This document shows, one piece after another, positions 61,441-64,000 of a stretch of DNA of 64,000 nucleotides (positions within the stretch are counted from its first letter, which is position 1; every line of letters begins with the position of its first letter). Origin of the DNA: Pseudomonas haemolytica (GTDB lineage Bacteria; Pseudomonadota; Gammaproteobacteria; Pseudomonadales; Pseudomonadaceae); NCBI RefSeq assembly GCF_009659625.1, contig NZ_VOIW01000001.1:1178001-1242000 (forward strand), read 5' to 3'. The notes beneath the pieces were generated by a model. It did not search any database and was not told the origin of the DNA. It saw only the letters and a list, made by a program, of their open reading frames with translations. A program made the translations under genes and the position numbers.

Positions 61441-62255
61441 GCCTGGGTAAAGGATGTATCCGTGCCCTTGGCCTTTGCTGTTTCAGCCCCCTGGTGTTTG
61501 CAGCCGATGTTCCAGGCAGCCAGGATTTACCTGCCGTATCCCGCCAGGTTGACGCGCAAATCGTCGATTATCGCCCCGCTGAAGAAAAGGAACGCATCTA
61601 CCCCATGGGCGCGATCCGCAAGATCAGCGGCCAGTTGCGCTCCGAAGGCCAGGCCACCGCACGCGGCCAGGCCACTGCAATCACCTATGAACTGCCCGCC
61701 GAGCACAGCTCCAGCGCCGCCTTCACCGCAACGCGCGAAGCCTTGCAGGCCAAGGGCGCGCAGTTGTTGTTCTGGTGCCAGGCCCGGGACTGCGGCGAAA
61801 GCAGCCTGTGGGCCAACGAAGTGTTCGGCAACGCCAAGCTGGTGGGCGCCGACGGCCAGCAGGAATACCTGCTGCTGCGCCTGGCCGCCCCGCAGGACAA
61901 TTCGTTGGTAGCGCTGTACGGCATCACCCGCGGTAATCGTCGCGCTTATCTGCATGTCGAGCAACTCGACGCCAGCGCGCCTCTGGGCAATCTGCTGCCC
62001 ACCTCGGCCACCCTGCTGCGTGAACTCAAAAGCACTGGCGAGCTGGACTTTCCCGCGCTGGGCGCCGAGCCTGACGCCACCTGGCTGACCTTGATTTCCC
62101 GCGGGCTGAACCTTGACACCACGTTGCGCATCAGCCTGAGCGGACCGAACGCCGAAGCCTGGCGCCAGGGCCTGGTCGATGCAGGAGTGCGTGCCGCGCG
62201 CCTGGAAACCGGCACCGGTGATGCTAAGGGTTTGCACCTGCATCTGATACGCTGA
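61437..62255 (+). CDS. DUF4892 family exported protein
   Basis: A 272-residue protein with a signal peptide ending LVFAA-DVPG. The mature part has the DUF4892 pattern: DAQIVDYRPAEEKERIYPMGAIRKISG, a disulfide-capable pair in FWCQARDCGESSLWAN, and a C-terminal half that ends in LHLHLIR and resembles an OmpA-like helper fold only vaguely. Function unknown. Translation depends on the short upstream ORF, judging from the overlap. Confidence 0.82.
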   Translation: MSLGKGCIRALGLCCFSPLVFAADVPGSQDLPAVSRQVDAQIVDYRPAEEKERIYPMGAIRKISGQLRSEGQATARGQATAITYELPAEHSSSAAFTATREALQAKGAQLLFWCQARDCGESSLWANEVFGNAKLVGADGQQEYLLLRLAAPQDNSLVALYGITRGNRRAYLHVEQLDASAPLGNLLPTSATLLRELKSTGELDFPALGAEPDATWLTLISRGLNLDTTLRISLSGPNAEAWRQGLVDAGVRAARLETGTGDAKGLHLHLIR

Positions 62256-62326
62256 CCGTTACAGGGCGAACGGACCCGCGCCGTTCGCCTAAGCTCTCTT
62301 CCTACAGCCTATTCTCGAGATACCCG

Positions 62327-63388
62327 ATGCTCAATAACGATCGCCTGCTGGTGCAAATCCTGCTGCTGGTGCTGTTCGGTGCCAGCTTCTGGGTCATGGC
62401 ACCGTTCTGGTCGGCGCTGTTCTGGGGGGCGGTGCTGGCGTTTGCCAGTTGGCCGCTGATGCGTTTGCTCACCCGTTGGCTGGGTGGCCGGGAGTCCCTG
62501 GCTGCTGGCATCCTGACCCTGGGCTGGATGCTGCTGGTGGCGGTGCCGCTGGTCTGGCTGGGGTTCAACCTGGCCGACCATGTGCGGGATGCGGTGGCGC
62601 TGATCAAGGATATCCAGGTCGACGGCTTGCCCGAGGCGCCGACTTGGTTGGGCTCGATCCCGTTTGTCGGCGAGCGCCTGGTGGCGATGTGGGACAGCAT
62701 TGATCAACAAGGCGCGGCGCTGATGGTCAGCATCAAGCCGTACCTTGGCCAGGTCGGCAATTGGTTGCTGGCGCGCAGTGCGCAAATTGGCGGTGGCATT
62801 CTCGAGCTGACCTTGAGCCTGGTCTTCGTGTTCTTTTTCTATCGCGATGGCCCACGCCTGGCGATGTTTGTACACCGCCTGCTGGAGCGCCTGATCGGCG
62901 AGCGTGCCGGCTACTACATCGAACTGGTGGCCGGCACGGTACAACGGGTGGTCAACGGTGTGATCGGCACCGCTGCCGCCCAGGCCCTGTTGGCGCTGAT
63001 CGGCTTCCTGATCGCCGGCGTGCCGGGCGCGCTGGTGCTGGGCATCGTCACCTTCCTGCTCAGCCTGATCCCCATGGGCCCGCCGCTGGTGTGGATCCCG
63101 GCCACGGCCTGGCTGGCGTGGAAGGGCGACTATACCTATGCGGTGTTCCTGGGTGTATGGGGCACGTTCGTGATCAGCGGCGTGGATAACGTACTCAAGC
63201 CGTACCTGATCAGCCGTGGCGGCAACCTGCCGCTGGTGATTGTGTTGTTGGGCGTGTTCGGTGGGTTGATAGCGTTCGGTTTTATCGGCCTGTTTATCGG
63301 CCCGACCTTGTTGGCGGTGGCTTACAGCCTGTTGACAGACTGGAGCGCGACTCAGGCGCAGGTGCGCCGTGAAGACAAACCGTTGTAA
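62327..63388 (+). CDS. AI-2E family (PerM/YdiK-like) transporter
   Basis: A 353-residue membrane protein with about eight helices. A long amphipathic segment follows the third helix (residues 85-160), typical of this family. The conserved end is SGVDNVLKPYLISRGGNLPLVIVLLGVFGG. The family includes TqsA and PerM, with roles in autoinducer-2 or sodium/proton export; which applies is not deducible. Confidence 0.87.
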   Translation: MLNNDRLLVQILLLVLFGASFWVMAPFWSALFWGAVLAFASWPLMRLLTRWLGGRESLAAGILTLGWMLLVAVPLVWLGFNLADHVRDAVALIKDIQVDGLPEAPTWLGSIPFVGERLVAMWDSIDQQGAALMVSIKPYLGQVGNWLLARSAQIGGGILELTLSLVFVFFFYRDGPRLAMFVHRLLERLIGERAGYYIELVAGTVQRVVNGVIGTAAAQALLALIGFLIAGVPGALVLGIVTFLLSLIPMGPPLVWIPATAWLAWKGDYTYAVFLGVWGTFVISGVDNVLKPYLISRGGNLPLVIVLLGVFGGLIAFGFIGLFIGPTLLAVAYSLLTDWSATQAQVRREDKPL

Positions 63389-63395
63389 CTGACGG

Positions 63396-63427
63396 ATAGC
63401 GGTCAATCTGGGAGTGGGCTTAGATAG
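63396..63427. repeat. Degenerate REP remnant
   Basis: GCGGTCAATCTGGGAGTGGG followed by CTTAGATAG is recognisable as a decayed CTCGCGAA-class REP core (compare GCGGTCAAAATGTGGGAGCG in REPIN 9). Single arm only, between convergent genes. Confidence 0.5.
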
Positions 63428-63437
63428 GTGGCAGCTA

Positions 63438-64000
63438 TCAAGCCCTTGGCAGCCACATGACAGCGGTCAAGCCGCCGCCAGGCGTCTCCTCCAGGCTCAG
63501 ATGGCCGCCGAGGCGTTCCACCGCTTCCTTGGAAATCGTCATGCCTAGGCCGACGCCCCCGGAATTGCGATTGCGCGATCCCTCCAGGCGGAAGAACGGC
63601 TCGAACACCGCTTCGCGTTTATCCGCGGCGATCCCCGGGCCGTGGTCGATTACCCTGATCACCAAGGCCCCGCGACTGTCGGCCAGTTCTATCCGGGCTG
63701 TACCGGCGTAGCGCAGAGCGTTGTCGATCAGGTTGTTGAGGCATGAGCGCAGGGCCATCGGCTGCACCTGCAACGGCGCACAGGTGCCGGAAAATTGCAC
63801 GTCGCAGCCTTGGTCCTGGGCGTTTTCGCTGAGAGATTCGACCAACGCCTGCACGTCGAGCCAGTGTCGTGTCTCGCTGGTACGTTGCTCGTGCAGGTAG
63901 CTCAGGGTGGCATCGAGCATGCCGATCATGTCGTCCAGGTCCTGGCGCATCTGGCCTTGCAGCTTGGTGTCCTCGATCTGTTCGAGGCGCAGCTTGAGCC
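63438..64000 (-). CDS. Sensor histidine kinase, C-terminal part (5' end outside window)
   Basis: The last 187 codons of a two-component sensor; the frame is open to the window edge. It starts within the dimerisation domain just after the H-box (LKLRLEQIEDTKLQGQMRQDLDDMIGML) and contains a complete ATPase domain: N-box NNLIDNALRYAG, G1 DHGPGI, F-box FEPFFRLEG and G2 GGVGLGMTI. This is the OmpR-partner type of kinase. The sensor region, the histidine and any regulator gene lie beyond the window. Confidence 0.88.
   Translation of the reverse strand, partial: LKLRLEQIEDTKLQGQMRQDLDDMIGMLDATLSYLHEQRTSETRHWLDVQALVESLSENAQDQGCDVQFSGTCAPLQVQPMALRSCLNNLIDNALRYAGTARIELADSRGALVIRVIDHGPGIAADKREAVFEPFFRLEGSRNRNSGGVGLGMTISKEAVERLGGHLSLEETPGGGLTAVMWLPRA

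Overview
The window is a stretch of a Pseudomonas chromosome, most likely from the P. fluorescens complex. The evidence is high GC, serralysin-type proteases, nine paired REP elements (REPINs) of the kind known from P. fluorescens genomes, a gltA/sdhCDAB/sucAB-lpdG-sucCD block, and a right-hand part whose gene order (fabB, fabA, hybrid kinase, gpsA, sixA, AMP-ligase, thioesterase, two hydrolases) matches my recollection of the PA1609-PA1622 region of P. aeruginosa.

Layout. 1-2.4 kb: the end of one serralysin-family protease gene and a complete second one with an unusual proline-rich tail. 2.6-7 kb: an MFS exporter, sulfate-binding protein, voltage-gated K+ channel and urea transporter, all on the minus strand. 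7-15 kb: the glyoxylate-to-pyruvate operon gcl-hyi-glxR-ttuD-pyk, interrupted by two nearly identical REPINs, with a divergent glcG-like gene and a RutR-like TetR regulator. Two TTGTATACAA palindromes lie in the divergent promoter region. 15-21.7 kb: DUF808 membrane protein, an MlaA homologue coupled to a periplasmic alpha/beta hydrolase, a GH17 membrane protein and a glycine-betaine-type binding protein. 21.9-23.9 kb: yjcH-actP acetate permease. 24-37.2 kb: TCA-cycle block, with gltA divergent from sdhCDAB-sucAB-lpdG-sucCD; the sucA and sucC genes have structured leaders. 37.5-46.6 kb: brnQ, DUF599 protein, small lipoprotein, two PaaI-type thioesterases, htpG with a heat-shock-type promoter, dienelactone hydrolase, pirin, OsmC and an exported amidohydrolase. 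46.7-50.3 kb: a chemoreceptor and fabA-fabB with a FabR/DesT-like operator. 50.4-55.3 kb: a tightly coupled TonB receptor, periplasmic binding protein and hybrid kinase operon. 55.5-64 kb: gpsA, DUF4389, sixA, acyl-CoA ligase behind a 36-bp palindrome, thioesterase, two alpha/beta hydrolases, an 18-codon leader ORF coupled to a DUF4892 gene, an AI-2E-type transporter and the 3' part of a sensor kinase gene.

Most of the window is core metabolism. The parts I consider least explained are the TonB receptor/binding-protein/kinase operon, the 18-codon ORF, the 36-bp palindrome, the tailed serralysin, and the REPINs, where one loop sequence is shared by two different arm classes. I see no tRNA, rRNA, CRISPR array, insertion sequence, phage or integron in the window.
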